From contig NZ_NULG01000022.1 of assembly GCF_002577195.1 (NCBI RefSeq), forward strand, positions 12,285 to 69,319: DNA of 57,035 nt, written 5' to 3'. Origin of the DNA: Bacillus sp. AFS041924. GTDB lineage: Bacteria; Bacillota; Bacilli; Bacillales; Bacillaceae_G. Shown in pieces: positions 8,929-16,399 of the stretch. Under the pieces are notes generated by a model, which was given only the letters and a program-made list of their open reading frames with translations, had not been told where the DNA came from and searched no databases. The stretch's first letter is position 1. The number at the start of each line of letters is the position of its first letter. The position numbers were made by a program, and so were the translations under genes.

Positions 8929-10143
8929 ATGGATCCTTTAGACGTAATAAGTAACTTAGATAAAGTCGTACCATATTTTCAACCAATATATGGAGCCGAT
9001 ACACAACATTGTGTAGGAGTAGAGGTTGTTGGTAGACTGAAACTTGAAAATTTACACAGCCTTGAATTCTTCTTTGCAAATGATTTGGTGCCAGACGACT
9101 ACTTATTAGAGGTTGACAACCATATATTAATTCAAGCTCTCGATGAAGTTGTCCAATCTAATTTCGATGGTGGTATTTTTATTAATCGTCACCCTTCAGC
9201 TCTACTTACTGATGACCCAGAAAATCTGTTATCGATTTTTCAATCCTATGAAGAAAAGGGAGTACAACTAAATAAAATTGTTATTATTCTTCAACATCAA
9301 CTTTTTTATGGATTTGAGAAAGAATTAAAGAATTTGATTACATATTATCAAACATATGGTATTAAATTTGCGATTAATAGTGTAAATGAGAAGTTGATTA
9401 ATTTAGAAAAACTTCGATTTTTATCTCCTGATATCATTAAAATCGATTTTAAAATGGTCCAACAGCTTCATACCTCATCATTTCAAGATTTATTAAATTC
9501 AGTAATCTATGTGGCAAGAAAAGTAGGGGCATCAATGTACTACGATGGAATTATTGATTCAATCCAATTAAGAAATGCATGGAAAAATGGTGGAAGATTT
9601 TATCAAGGAGCATATTTGTTTACACCTCAACCCTCTATTAATCAGTTAAATCATGAATGTGAGCCATTAAAGAATGATATTATAAAATATATCCGAGGCG
9701 AAAAAAACAAATTAATTGCTCTTAGAGATATGACAAATTTAATACAACAAAAAGTTGAGTCAGCAATTAATAAGTTTAAATTAGGTGAGGATTTAAATTC
9801 CTTTTTAATGAATATATCAAGCGAGTTAAATCCTTTTTGTTTTAGAATGTATATATGTGATGAAGATGGTTTTCAACAATCCGCTAACTTATTTAAAGTT
9901 TATGGTGAACAGTGGGAGCTACAAGAAAAGTATAAAGGTAGAAACTGGAGCTGGAGACCCTATTTTTTAGAAACCGTTTTGAAAATGCAATCGAATGATC
10001 AAGGTCAATTATCCGATATGTATAGAGATATTGAAACCGGTGAAAAGATTCGTACGTTTTCTTATCCGATGAATAACGGAAGCTATTTATATATTGACTT
10101 AAGTTATGATTTTTTATTTAAACATAATGAGTTGCTTTTTTAA
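8929..10143 (+). CDS. ykuI: YkuI-type EAL domain c-di-GMP-binding protein
   Basis: A 404-residue protein. The ATG follows GAAGGAGG at 6 nt. Residues 15-245 are an EAL domain (FQPIYGADTQHCVGVEVVG at the start, where the EAL triplet reads EVV), with PDIIKIDFKM and YYDGIIDS in place of loop 6 motifs. A C-terminal PAS-like YkuI_C domain follows. B. subtilis YkuI has the same organisation; its structure binds c-di-GMP but hydrolysis was not shown. The altered signature suggests a receptor, not a phosphodiesterase. It is co-transcribed with fadH. Confidence 0.9.
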   Translation: MDPLDVISNLDKVVPYFQPIYGADTQHCVGVEVVGRLKLENLHSLEFFFANDLVPDDYLLEVDNHILIQALDEVVQSNFDGGIFINRHPSALLTDDPENLLSIFQSYEEKGVQLNKIVIILQHQLFYGFEKELKNLITYYQTYGIKFAINSVNEKLINLEKLRFLSPDIIKIDFKMVQQLHTSSFQDLLNSVIYVARKVGASMYYDGIIDSIQLRNAWKNGGRFYQGAYLFTPQPSINQLNHECEPLKNDIIKYIRGEKNKLIALRDMTNLIQQKVESAINKFKLGEDLNSFLMNISSELNPFCFRMYICDEDGFQQSANLFKVYGEQWELQEKYKGRNWSWRPYFLETVLKMQSNDQGQLSDMYRDIETGEKIRTFSYPMNNGSYLYIDLSYDFLFKHNELLF

Positions 10144-10177
10144 GGAATCTCTTGAATAAGATTAAATTAGTAAAATG

Positions 10178-10220
10178 AGGGTGTCCCAAAAGTTTAACTT
10201 TTTAGGTGCACCCTTTTTTT
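10178..10220 (+). terminator. Terminator after ykuI
   Basis: Outer arms AGGGTG and CACCCT and inner AAAAGTT/AACTTTT are followed by seven T. Confidence 0.7.
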
Positions 10221-10350
10221 ATGTAAATAAAACTGGTAGAACTTAAGATTAGTTAATAAAAGAACCAGTTGTACAATTAAATAAGGCTACTTGTTTATCA
10301 GTTAACCTATGTATGAGACAGCCCCGTTTTTATTTGCGGTTAAAATTGGC

Positions 10351-11083
10351 CTATTTAAAACAAGAAAAAACAAGTACAATCGGTATTCTTTGTCTTCTTA
10401 AAAATTCTTCCTCGCTGTTAAAATGCATACGTTTTGGAGTACCTTCATGTAATTGATCGATGCGAAATCCGGTTTTCCTTAAAAGAGAAAAATATTGTTC
10501 AATTGTGCGATGATGTTTAACAACTACTTTATTCATCCATGGTTCTTTTCTTTCCCCAGATAGAAAGTAATCATCTACAATCCAATTTTCTAAGGCGATC
10601 TCCTGACTGTTTACTTTGAAATGTTGCTGTTGATAATGGATGTTGAACACTAAATACAAATTGGCCGGTTTCATTTAAGGAGTTAAATATTTTTTGAAAT
10701 AATTGTTCAATGTTTGAAACATAGTGTAGGACAAATCGTGAAGTGATGAGTTCGAATGAATTCGAGGGAAAATGATAATCTTCAATAGATGAATGATGAA
10801 TGGCTCCAACTGTACCCTCTAAATTGGCCAATGCGGCTTTAATCATATGTTCTGAGCCATCAACACCCGTATAGCTTTTTGCTCCAAGAAGTAGGAGTTC
10901 TTTACCGAAACGAGCGTCGCCACAGCCTAAATCTAATATATTTTTTCGTTCAACAACCCCAATTAATTCAGAAATGATTGGGCCTTCAATCGCATTGTTC
11001 GGACTATCTACTCGATATCTGCGCTTATTATATTCTGAAAAAAAATCATCTTGATTGTAAACTGTTGAACCACGATACTCCAT
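10351..11083 (-). pseudogene. Class I SAM-dependent methyltransferase, frameshifted
   Basis: The region from the ATG at 11083 to the stop at 10351 is 733 bases, one more than a multiple of three. The first frame (170 codons) carries the SAM motif ILDLGCGDARFG, GVDGSE, and SRFVLHYV, then runs off after HPLSTATFQ into a stop near 10571. The second frame continues the family C-terminus (ENWIVDDYF, HHRTIEQYF, LLRKTGF, FLRRQRIP). Together they make a methyltransferase of about 244 residues. The break lies near 10590-10630, with no long homopolymer. It is a pseudogene, a sequencing error or, less likely, a recoded gene. The substrate is unknown. Confidence 0.85.
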
Positions 11084-11392
11084 TTAAACACTCCCTATTC
11101 GTCCAAAATGTTTTTCTTATTGAAAAGTTGACACAAATTATCTAACTTTAACATTTAATCTAAATCGGATAAAGTGAGAAATTACCTATATAGATCCATT
11201 GATGTTGAACATAAAGATAAGATTGTTTTCTTTTTCAAAAATCGACTAATTCATTTATAAATGCTTAATTTTAAATAAAAGTAGCGTTTTTTCTCTGTCA
11301 ACTAATGTAAAAAAGATAAGAACGATTCATATAGTCATTATGAATAAATAAATGATACGATAAATAAAAGTTCAGTTGAGGGAGGATTTTAT
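11084..11392. other. Intergenic region, no gene seen
   Basis: This AT-rich stretch holds the upstream region of the minus-strand methyltransferase and, at its right end, that of the 25-codon peptide gene. I see no convincing promoter pair or structure. Confidence 0.4.
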
Positions 11393-11470
11393 TTGAGAGG
11401 ACTTATTTCGAAAGTTCTTTTTGTATCGTCCGTCATGTTTTTTGTTTTTCATTTTATTGGAATAGGGTAA
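11393..11470 (+). CDS. Tiny membrane peptide (25 residues)
   Basis: A TTG start lies 8 nt after GGGAGG. The peptide begins MRGLISKVLFVSSV and continues FFVFHFIGIG: a short positive N-terminus and a single hydrophobic helix. A strong terminator follows about 65 bases after the stop. The ribosome site, the positive-inside pattern and the terminator support a real gene. The function is unknown; it could be a regulatory membrane peptide. Confidence 0.55.
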   Translation: MRGLISKVLFVSSVMFFVFHFIGIG

Positions 11471-11533
11471 CTGAGAAACTATTTCTGGACAAGCTCTTGA
11501 AACAATCATTTAAACAAATGAGTATAGAAAGAT

Positions 11534-11577
11534 AAAAAACACCTAAATGGATGTGATAGTTCATTTTAGGTGTTTTT
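11534..11577. terminator. Bidirectional terminator
   Basis: The arms AAAACACCTAAA-TG and CA-TTTTAGGTGTTTT have A and T tracts on both sides. It serves the tiny peptide gene (+) and the glutaredoxin-like gene (-). Confidence 0.8.
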
Positions 11578-11609
11578 AATTTGGTTTTGAAATCGTGTTT
11601 TATTTAGGA

Positions 11610-11843
11610 TTAACGTTTTTGTAAAGCAGCGTCGATTTGCTCCATTTGAACACCTCTAATTATTTCATCATCAATTATTAAAGTTGGTGTAGAAAATGAA
11701 TCTAATTCAAACATCATTCTTTTTTTTGCCGTTTCATCTTTTGAAACGTTGTATTCAATATAAGAAGCATTCATTTCTTTTAAATAGTTTTTCAAAAATT
11801 CACAAGGGGGGCACCCATCTTGTGTGAATAATTCGATCTTCAT
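11610..11843 (-). CDS. Glutaredoxin/thioredoxin-like small redox protein
   Basis: A 77-residue protein with a CPPC active site at residues 11-14 (FTQDGCPPCEF), a cis-proline in FSTPTLII and a C-terminal helix. This is the minimal thioredoxin fold of the glutaredoxin-like family. It probably acts as a cytosolic thiol-disulfide carrier. CPPC is intermediate between glutaredoxin CPYC and thioredoxin CGPC. The ATG follows AAGGATG. It is monocistronic, between a bidirectional terminator and a dispersed repeat. Confidence 0.85.
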   Translation of the reverse strand: MKIELFTQDGCPPCEFLKNYLKEMNASYIEYNVSKDETAKKRMMFELDSFSTPTLIIDDEIIRGVQMEQIDAALQKR

Positions 11844-11872
11844 GAACCGACATCCTTTATTTTTTATTTTTA

Positions 11873-12061
11873 GGCTCTGTTAATATTAATTGTTGATTTC
11901 TAGTTAAATTCGCGACTAATTGAAATGGAAGGTGCGAAGACTCCTATGGGAAATGCGGGAAACTTGAGACCCCTAAAGGCTTGCTTAAGGAGGCATAAGT
12001 CACGCCCCATGGAAAGCGAAGTACCTGGAATGGAAAATCAACATTCTTTTTTAACAGAGCC
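11873..12061. repeat. Dispersed repeat element, copy A, MITE-like
   Basis: This 189-bp element is bounded by a perfect 11-bp inverted repeat, GGCTCTGTTAA and TTAACAGAGCC, with a second nested pair (TGTTGATTTC near 11891, GAAAATCAACA near 12033). The GC-rich core holds CCCATGGAAAGCGAAG and CCTATGGGAAATGCGGGAA. The core recurs in reverse orientation at 20266-20394, and degenerate forms occur near 14530 and 42042. No coding sequence is present. It is a non-autonomous mobile or REP-like unit. Confidence 0.8.
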
Positions 12062-12223
12062 TATTTTTAAAGTAAAATTGTATAAAACTATTATGACATA
12101 GAAAAATATTGAAGTTAAAGAAATTTGTTTTTTAACTGAAACGACTATTTTTCTTGAATTTATATTGAAATACAAGTATTCTTATTAATGGACACTTACA
12201 TAGATGAATTCTATCTAATTTTT

Positions 12224-12251
12224 TTGGATAGAAATTGTAAGAAAGTATAAC
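12224..12251 (+). promoter_or_regulatory. Candidate sigma-A promoter of ykuJ
   Basis: TTGGAT and TATAAC are separated by 16 bases, 42 bases before the ykuJ start. It is a plausible match in an AT-rich region. Confidence 0.4.
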
Positions 12252-12292
12252 CTATATTTAGGGAATGACACATGGTAGAAAGGAGTTCTAAT

Positions 12293-12529
12293 ATGTCTTT
12301 ATTATTAGGAATTTTAGAACGCTTAGAAAGTTTAAAACAACAAGCTACGAACGGTGAGGTTGCTCAAAGATATTTTGAAGTAAATGGTGAAAGAAAATGT
12401 AGCGTTAAGTATTCTGAGAAAAATGAAACTTTTGAATTAGAAGTATTTCAACAAGGTGAAAAACCACAAACGTTTCCTTTCGATAACATCGATATGGTAG
12501 CGATTGAAATATACGAAATTATTTCTTAA
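12293..12529 (+). CDS. ykuJ: YkuJ family protein
   Basis: A 78-residue protein matching B. subtilis YkuJ. It has RYFEVNGERKCSVKY, FELEVFQQGEKPQTFPFDNIDMVAIEIYE, a small alpha/beta fold of unknown function. The start ATG (MSLLLGIL) follows AAAGGAG at the usual spacing; an in-frame ATG 21 bases upstream precedes the ribosome site and is rejected. It is followed by its own strong terminator. Confidence 0.9.
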   Translation: MSLLLGILERLESLKQQATNGEVAQRYFEVNGERKCSVKYSEKNETFELEVFQQGEKPQTFPFDNIDMVAIEIYEIIS

Positions 12530-12540
12530 TCAAATTAAGA

Positions 12541-12577
12541 AAAGAAAAAACAAGCCTAGTGCTTGTTTTTTCTTTTT
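12541..12577 (+). terminator. Terminator of ykuJ
   Basis: Arms AAAAGAAAAAACAAG and CTTGTTTTTTCTTTT surround a 7-base loop. Confidence 0.85.
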
Positions 12578-12704
12578 ACGCTCTTAAAAATGTTCATGTC
12601 AATTAACATTTAATATCATTAATAGTCATCAAAAAATTAATAAGTTTAATAATTTTAACATCAATGTTCGCTTAATGTTATTTCTCTTCTGACTGTCTTA
12701 TATT

Positions 12705-12741
12705 TCTAGACTCAAAAATAAAAAATGAGTCTAGTTTTTTT
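12705..12741 (+). terminator. Orphan intrinsic terminator upstream of ykuK
   Basis: CTAGACTCA and TGAGTCTAG arms with six T lie 130 bases after the ykuJ terminator and 90 before ykuK, with no ORF between. It may end a short RNA or attenuate ykuK. Confidence 0.65.
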
Positions 12742-12831
12742 ACTATTTTATTACAAAATAGTAAGGGCGTGCTAATCCCAATTTATGATGAATACATTAT
12801 TATGTATTGTTATAAAAAGGAGGTCATATAT

Positions 12832-13350
12832 GTGAATAAAGATCAGTATCGATTTTACAATGTAAGTGAAAGAAATATGAGTTTTGATCAGGTAGTGGAT
12901 CGACTATATCACTTTGTAAAAAGTGATCCTAATAAGCAATATCGACTCTCCATAGGGACAGACTCACAAGTTCACAGTAATGGAACTAAGTTTATTACAG
13001 CACTTCATCTTCATAGAGTTGGAAATGGAGCTTGGGGATGTTTACATACTTGTTGGCATCACAAGAAGATCCGAAATTTAAAAGAGAAAATCTTTCTTGA
13101 AACGATGTATAGTCAGGAAATAGCATTTTTACTATCACCTTTTCATTTAGAAAAGATTTTTAGTCCCCTGCATGAGAATGCTAATTCGAATAATTTTAGT
13201 TTTGAAATTCATTTAGACATTGGTACTGTAGGTCTTACGAAAGAGTTTATTCAAGAAATGACATCTAAGGTTAGTGCGATGGGCATCATTCCAAAGATAA
13301 AACCTGATTCTTATACCGCATTTAGTTATGCAAATAAATTTACAAAATAA
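12832..13350 (+). CDS. ykuK: YkuK family (DUF458, RNase H-like) protein
   Basis: A 172-residue protein, the same length as B. subtilis YkuK. The GTG start follows AAGGAGG; the overlapping ATG two bases upstream is out of frame. Acidic motifs IGTDSQVH (about residue 44) and EIHLDIGT (about 127) match the acidic residues of an RNase H-like fold, and SYANKFTK ends the protein. A nuclease or nucleotide-binding role is only suggested by the fold. ykzF and darB follow, as in B. subtilis. Confidence 0.88.
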   Translation: MNKDQYRFYNVSERNMSFDQVVDRLYHFVKSDPNKQYRLSIGTDSQVHSNGTKFITALHLHRVGNGAWGCLHTCWHHKKIRNLKEKIFLETMYSQEIAFLLSPFHLEKIFSPLHENANSNNFSFEIHLDIGTVGLTKEFIQEMTSKVSAMGIIPKIKPDSYTAFSYANKFTK

Positions 13351-13404
13351 GTAGTTTAAACTAAATAAACATTGATTAAAATGAGAATTAGGAGGGATTG
13401 ATGA

Positions 13405-13596
13405 ATGCTAAGTGAACAAAATTTCACCGAAGATGAATTGTCTTTATTGGTTGATACAGTGATGAAACAAAATTATGCAATTGAACTCATTTCATCACAA
13501 ATAACCGATATTGAAAATGGATTAATGGATGCAGGCGAAGATCAATACGAGAGATTAGTACATTTATATCAAAAGTTAAGGGATTTAGGTTTATGA
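13405..13596 (+). CDS. ykzF: Small acidic helical protein, YkzF-like by position
   Basis: A 63-residue acidic protein predicted to be two or three helices (FTEDELSLLVDTVMKQNYAI, DQYERLVHLYQKLRDL), with no membrane segment or motif. It sits where ykzF sits in B. subtilis, between ykuK and ykuL, so the symbol rests on position more than sequence. ATG lies 8 nt after GGAGGG; a nearer out-of-frame ATG at 13401 is not used. The function is unknown. Confidence 0.65.
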   Translation: MLSEQNFTEDELSLLVDTVMKQNYAIELISSQITDIENGLMDAGEDQYERLVHLYQKLRDLGL

Positions 13597-13611
13597 AGCC
13601 AAATATAGATG

Positions 13612-13649
13612 AACGTTTAGATAAAAAAAATTTATCTAAACGTTTTTTT
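13612..13649 (+). terminator. Terminator after the ykzF-like gene
   Basis: AACGTTTAGATA and TATCTAAACGTT arms are followed by seven T. Confidence 0.85.
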
Positions 13650-13654
13650 GTTTC

Positions 13655-14010
13655 ACTCTAAGAAAGTATAAATTGGCAATGAGGAAGTTAATTCGACGTG
13701 GTGGCCAATTTTAGGAATAAAGTATAGGTGCTATGCATCTGTCTTCAACTAACAGGAACTCCTATCGGCGAGATTTCTTTATGAATGGTTATTGTTAATT
13801 AAGACATTTGTTAAGAAAAGTTAAATTGGAAAGGGATTACAAATCTGATAATATAGGAATGGGGACTTAGTCCTTAATGAATAAAATAATGTTATAGGAT
13901 TTTTTTCTATACAAATGATTAGCAAAGTTATAAGTCAATTTATTTTGATGATAATTTTGGATTAGAATTTTCTGCCATTTTTAATAGACTTTTGCTTTTC
14001 TATTGGGGGA
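13655..14010. other. Intergenic region before ykuL, partly unexplained
   Basis: It has no ORF with a ribosome site. AAATTGGC and GCCAATTT form an inverted pair near 13670-13715, followed by a more GC-rich tract (13725-13775) that looks like a degraded repeat. A GGACTTAGTCC palindrome lies near 13863. Confidence 0.4.
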
Positions 14011-14018
14011 CGATTTTT

Positions 14019-14465
14019 TTGATTAGTATTGATGGATCACAATTTTTTGAACATAAAGTTGAGGAAGTAATTATTTCAAGTGAAAAAGTAGCTCATGTAC
14101 AGATTGGTAACAGTTTGGAGCACGCATTATTAGTACTTACTAAGTCAGGTTATTCATCAATTCCAGTTTTAAATCCGAAGTTTCAGTTGCTTGGTTTAAT
14201 TAGCACTTCCATGATTTTAGATGGAATTTTAGGGTTAGAAAGAATTGAATTTGAACGATTAAGTAATATGAAAGTTGAAGAGGTAATGTGTACTGAAATT
14301 CCTTTATTAAAAACAACTGATACACTAGCTAAAGGGCTTGAATCTGTTGTTGATCATCCTTTTGTCTGTGTGGTAGATGCAAATAACACTTTTGAAGGTA
14401 TTTTAACAAGAAGAGCGATTTTAAAACAATTGAATAAAAATGTGAGAAGATACAATAAGCATTAA
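14019..14465 (+). CDS. darB: YkuL/DarB, CBS-pair c-di-AMP receptor
   Basis: A 148-residue protein made of two CBS domains. The start is TTG 8 nt after GGGGGA, giving MISIDGSQF, which aligns with B. subtilis YkuL; an upstream in-frame start precedes the ribosome site. Matching stretches are KVAHVQIGNSLEHALLVLTKSGY, LERIEFE and GILTRRAILKQLNK. B. subtilis DarB binds c-di-AMP and, when free, interacts with the (p)ppGpp synthetase Rel and with pyruvate carboxylase. pycA lies 33 kb downstream here. Ligand binding in this protein is inferred. Confidence 0.92.
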   Translation: MISIDGSQFFEHKVEEVIISSEKVAHVQIGNSLEHALLVLTKSGYSSIPVLNPKFQLLGLISTSMILDGILGLERIEFERLSNMKVEEVMCTEIPLLKTTDTLAKGLESVVDHPFVCVVDANNTFEGILTRRAILKQLNKNVRRYNKH

Positions 14466-14469
14466 CAAT

Positions 14470-14508
14470 AAAAAAGTAGGTCATCATTTAAACGGCTTAC
14501 TTTTTTCA
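14470..14508 (+). terminator. Probable terminator of darB
   Basis: AAAAAAGTAGG and GCTTACTTTTTT form an imperfect stem followed by T residues. Confidence 0.5.
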
Positions 14509-14527
14509 TATGTAATTATGTATTCTA

Positions 14528-14625
14528 GGATGCTCGCTTTTTTGTGGGGAGAGACCTGAGTACCTTCGTCGCGTAGGAGCAACTACATAGTGACTTTAGG
14601 CTTCCTGCATGGCTCATAGCTACTT
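14528..14625. repeat. Strongly decayed copy of the dispersed repeat
   Basis: TGCTCGCTT, a GGGG tract, TTTAGGCTTCC and GCATGGCTCATAG occur in the same order as in the copy at 20266, with much divergence. It fills most of the gap before ccpC. Confidence 0.45.
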
Positions 14626-14672
14626 AATTGGGTCACTGTGATTATCTGTTTAAAGGCAAGGGGGGGGATCAG

Positions 14673-15548
14673 ATGCAAATTGATGATATTCGATTAATAA
14701 TTACATTGGCTGAAGAGAAGAATATGAGGAAGGCGGCAGAGAGATTATTTGTTTCTCAACCTGCACTTAGTCAAAGGCTTCAAAATTTAGAAAAGCAGAT
14801 TGGTAGTGAATTGTTTATTCGTTCTCAAAAAGGACTGATTATTACTGCTTCTGGGGAAATCATATTAAATTACGCAAAAAAAATGGAAGAGACATATCAA
14901 ACGATGTTAGAGCAATTACAAATTTTAAAATCTGATATTTCAGGTACTTTAAAGATTGCCGTTTCATCTGTCGTAGCGCAATACTGGTTACCACCTGTTT
15001 TAAAAAAATATGTTTCTAGTTACCCAGAAGTTCACGTCTCGCTTTTTACGGGTTGGAGTAGTGAAATAACAAATCGTTTATATGAAAATGAAGTTCATCT
15101 AGCAATTGTACGAGGAAACCAAAATTGGTTTGGTGAAAAGGAATTGCTTTTTTCTGATGAATTATTATTAGTCGATACAAAAAAACATAGTCTTGAGGAA
15201 TATAAAAAAATACAACGACCATTTATTCAGTTTAAGAGTAATTCCAATTACTATCAGCTGATTCAATCATGGTGGTATGAGCATTTTAATTCATTGCCTA
15301 AACATGAAATAGTAGTCGATCAAATTGAAACGTGTAAGCAATTTGTATTGAATGGTCTAGGTTTTGCTATTTTACCTTCCTCAGTATTGCATGACGTAAA
15401 TGATGAAAATATTATTAAAACACCTTTAATAACAAAAGAAGAATCTGGATTATATCGTGATACATACTTGCTTTACAATCGAGATGCTATGAAATTAAAA
15501 CAAGTAGAAGGATTTATTGAATCTATTCGAAAAAAAAGAAAAGATTAA
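14673..15548 (+). CDS. ccpC: CcpC, LysR-type regulator of TCA-cycle genes
   Basis: A 291-residue LysR regulator. The ATG (MQIDDIRLI) follows a GGGGGGG ribosome site. The winged helix carries NMRKAAERLFVSQPALSQRL at residues 17-36, nearly identical to B. subtilis CcpC, and the effector domain keeps IVRGN, QFKSNSNYY and DQIETCKQF. CcpC represses citB and citZ and is relieved by citrate. In B. subtilis ykuNOP separate ccpC from dapH; here those flavodoxin genes are absent. Confidence 0.92.
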   Translation: MQIDDIRLIITLAEEKNMRKAAERLFVSQPALSQRLQNLEKQIGSELFIRSQKGLIITASGEIILNYAKKMEETYQTMLEQLQILKSDISGTLKIAVSSVVAQYWLPPVLKKYVSSYPEVHVSLFTGWSSEITNRLYENEVHLAIVRGNQNWFGEKELLFSDELLLVDTKKHSLEEYKKIQRPFIQFKSNSNYYQLIQSWWYEHFNSLPKHEIVVDQIETCKQFVLNGLGFAILPSSVLHDVNDENIIKTPLITKEESGLYRDTYLLYNRDAMKLKQVEGFIESIRKKRKD

Positions 15549-15623
15549 TCGACAAAATGTTGCTAGTTAGTTACTAGATTTGATAGAGTATTCTTATTGA
15601 TATACTAAAGGGGGCAAATCATT

Positions 15624-16340
15624 ATGAAATTAATGGACGCAAATGAAATTATTGCATTTATCGCAAATAGTACTAAAAAAACACCTGTTAAGGTTTATGT
15701 AAAAGGTCAATTAGACAAGCTTACTATTACTGAATCAGTTCAATCATTTATTTCTCAAAATTCTGGAGTTTTATTTGGTGAGTGGGATGATGTAAAAGTA
15801 ATCCTTGAAGATCAAAAAGAATACATAGAAGATTATGTAGTTGAATCAGATCGTCGTAATTCTGCAATTCCACTTTTAGATGCTAAAGGTATTAAAGCTC
15901 GAATCGAGCCAGGTGCGTTTATTCGCGATCAAGTTACAATTGGTGATAACTCAGTAATCATGATGGGTGCTGTAATTAATATCGGTGCTGTTATTGGAGA
16001 GGGTACTATGATCGATATGAACGCAGTACTTGGTGGACGTGCTACTACAGGTAAAAATTGTCACGTTGGTGCAGGTGCAGTTTTAGCTGGCGTAATTGAA
16101 CCACCATCAGCTAACCCTGTTATCCTTGAAGATAATGTTTTAATTGGAGCTAATGCTGTAGTTTTAGAAGGTATTAGAGTAGGAGAAGGCGCAGTAGTTG
16201 CTGCAGGTGCAATCGTTACAGAAGACGTTGCTCCATATACTGTTGTTGCTGGTGTTCCTGCTAGAAAAATTAAAGACATCGATGATAAAACAATTTCAAA
16301 GACTGAAATTATTCAGGCTTTACGTCAACTAAATCAATAA
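15624..16340 (+). CDS. dapH: DapH, tetrahydrodipicolinate N-acetyltransferase
   Basis: A 238-residue enzyme, close to the usual 236. Residues 90-205 form a left-handed beta-helix of hexapeptide repeats ([32 protein letters not shown]). The N-terminal domain starts [13 protein letters not shown] as in other DapH. It acetylates tetrahydrodipicolinate from acetyl-CoA, the first branch-specific step to diaminopimelate. The ATG follows AAAGGGGGC. dapL starts 60 bases downstream with an intervening hairpin. No lysine riboswitch is visible upstream. Confidence 0.95.
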   Translation: MKLMDANEIIAFIANSTKKTPVKVYVKGQLDKLTITESVQSFISQNSGVLFGEWDDVKVILEDQKEYIEDYVVESDRRNSAIPLLDAKGIKARIEPGAFIRDQVTIGDNSVIMMGAVINIGAVIGEGTMIDMNAVLGGRATTGKNCHVGAGAVLAGVIEPPSANPVILEDNVLIGANAVVLEGIRVGEGAVVAAGAIVTEDVAPYTVVAGVPARKIKDIDDKTISKTEIIQALRQLNQ

Positions 16341-16357
16341 AAACTATAAGTAAAAGT

Positions 16358-16387
16358 AAAGCGTAGAATTTTTTCTACGCTTTTTTT
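16358..16387 (+). terminator. Intrinsic terminator-like hairpin between dapH and dapL
   Basis: AAAGCGTAGA and TCTACGCTTT with a T tract lie directly before the dapL ribosome site, so some transcripts would end before dapL. Confidence 0.75.
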
Positions 16388-16399
16388 GGAGGAGCGATA

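Noticed and set aside
10311-10331. GAGACAGCCCCG fragment like half of the rnjA terminator
   Set aside because: Too short and lacks the other arm; could be a remnant of a mobile element but nothing supports it further.
10351-10674. A separate 107-codon gene
   Set aside because: Its first 20 residues are an out-of-frame reading; the rest is the C-terminus of the frameshifted methyltransferase.
15549-15623. Lysine riboswitch or T-box before dapH
   Set aside because: The gap is only 75 bases and shows no aptamer or T-box structure. TTGATA and TATACT there are too close to the ribosome site to be a useful promoter.
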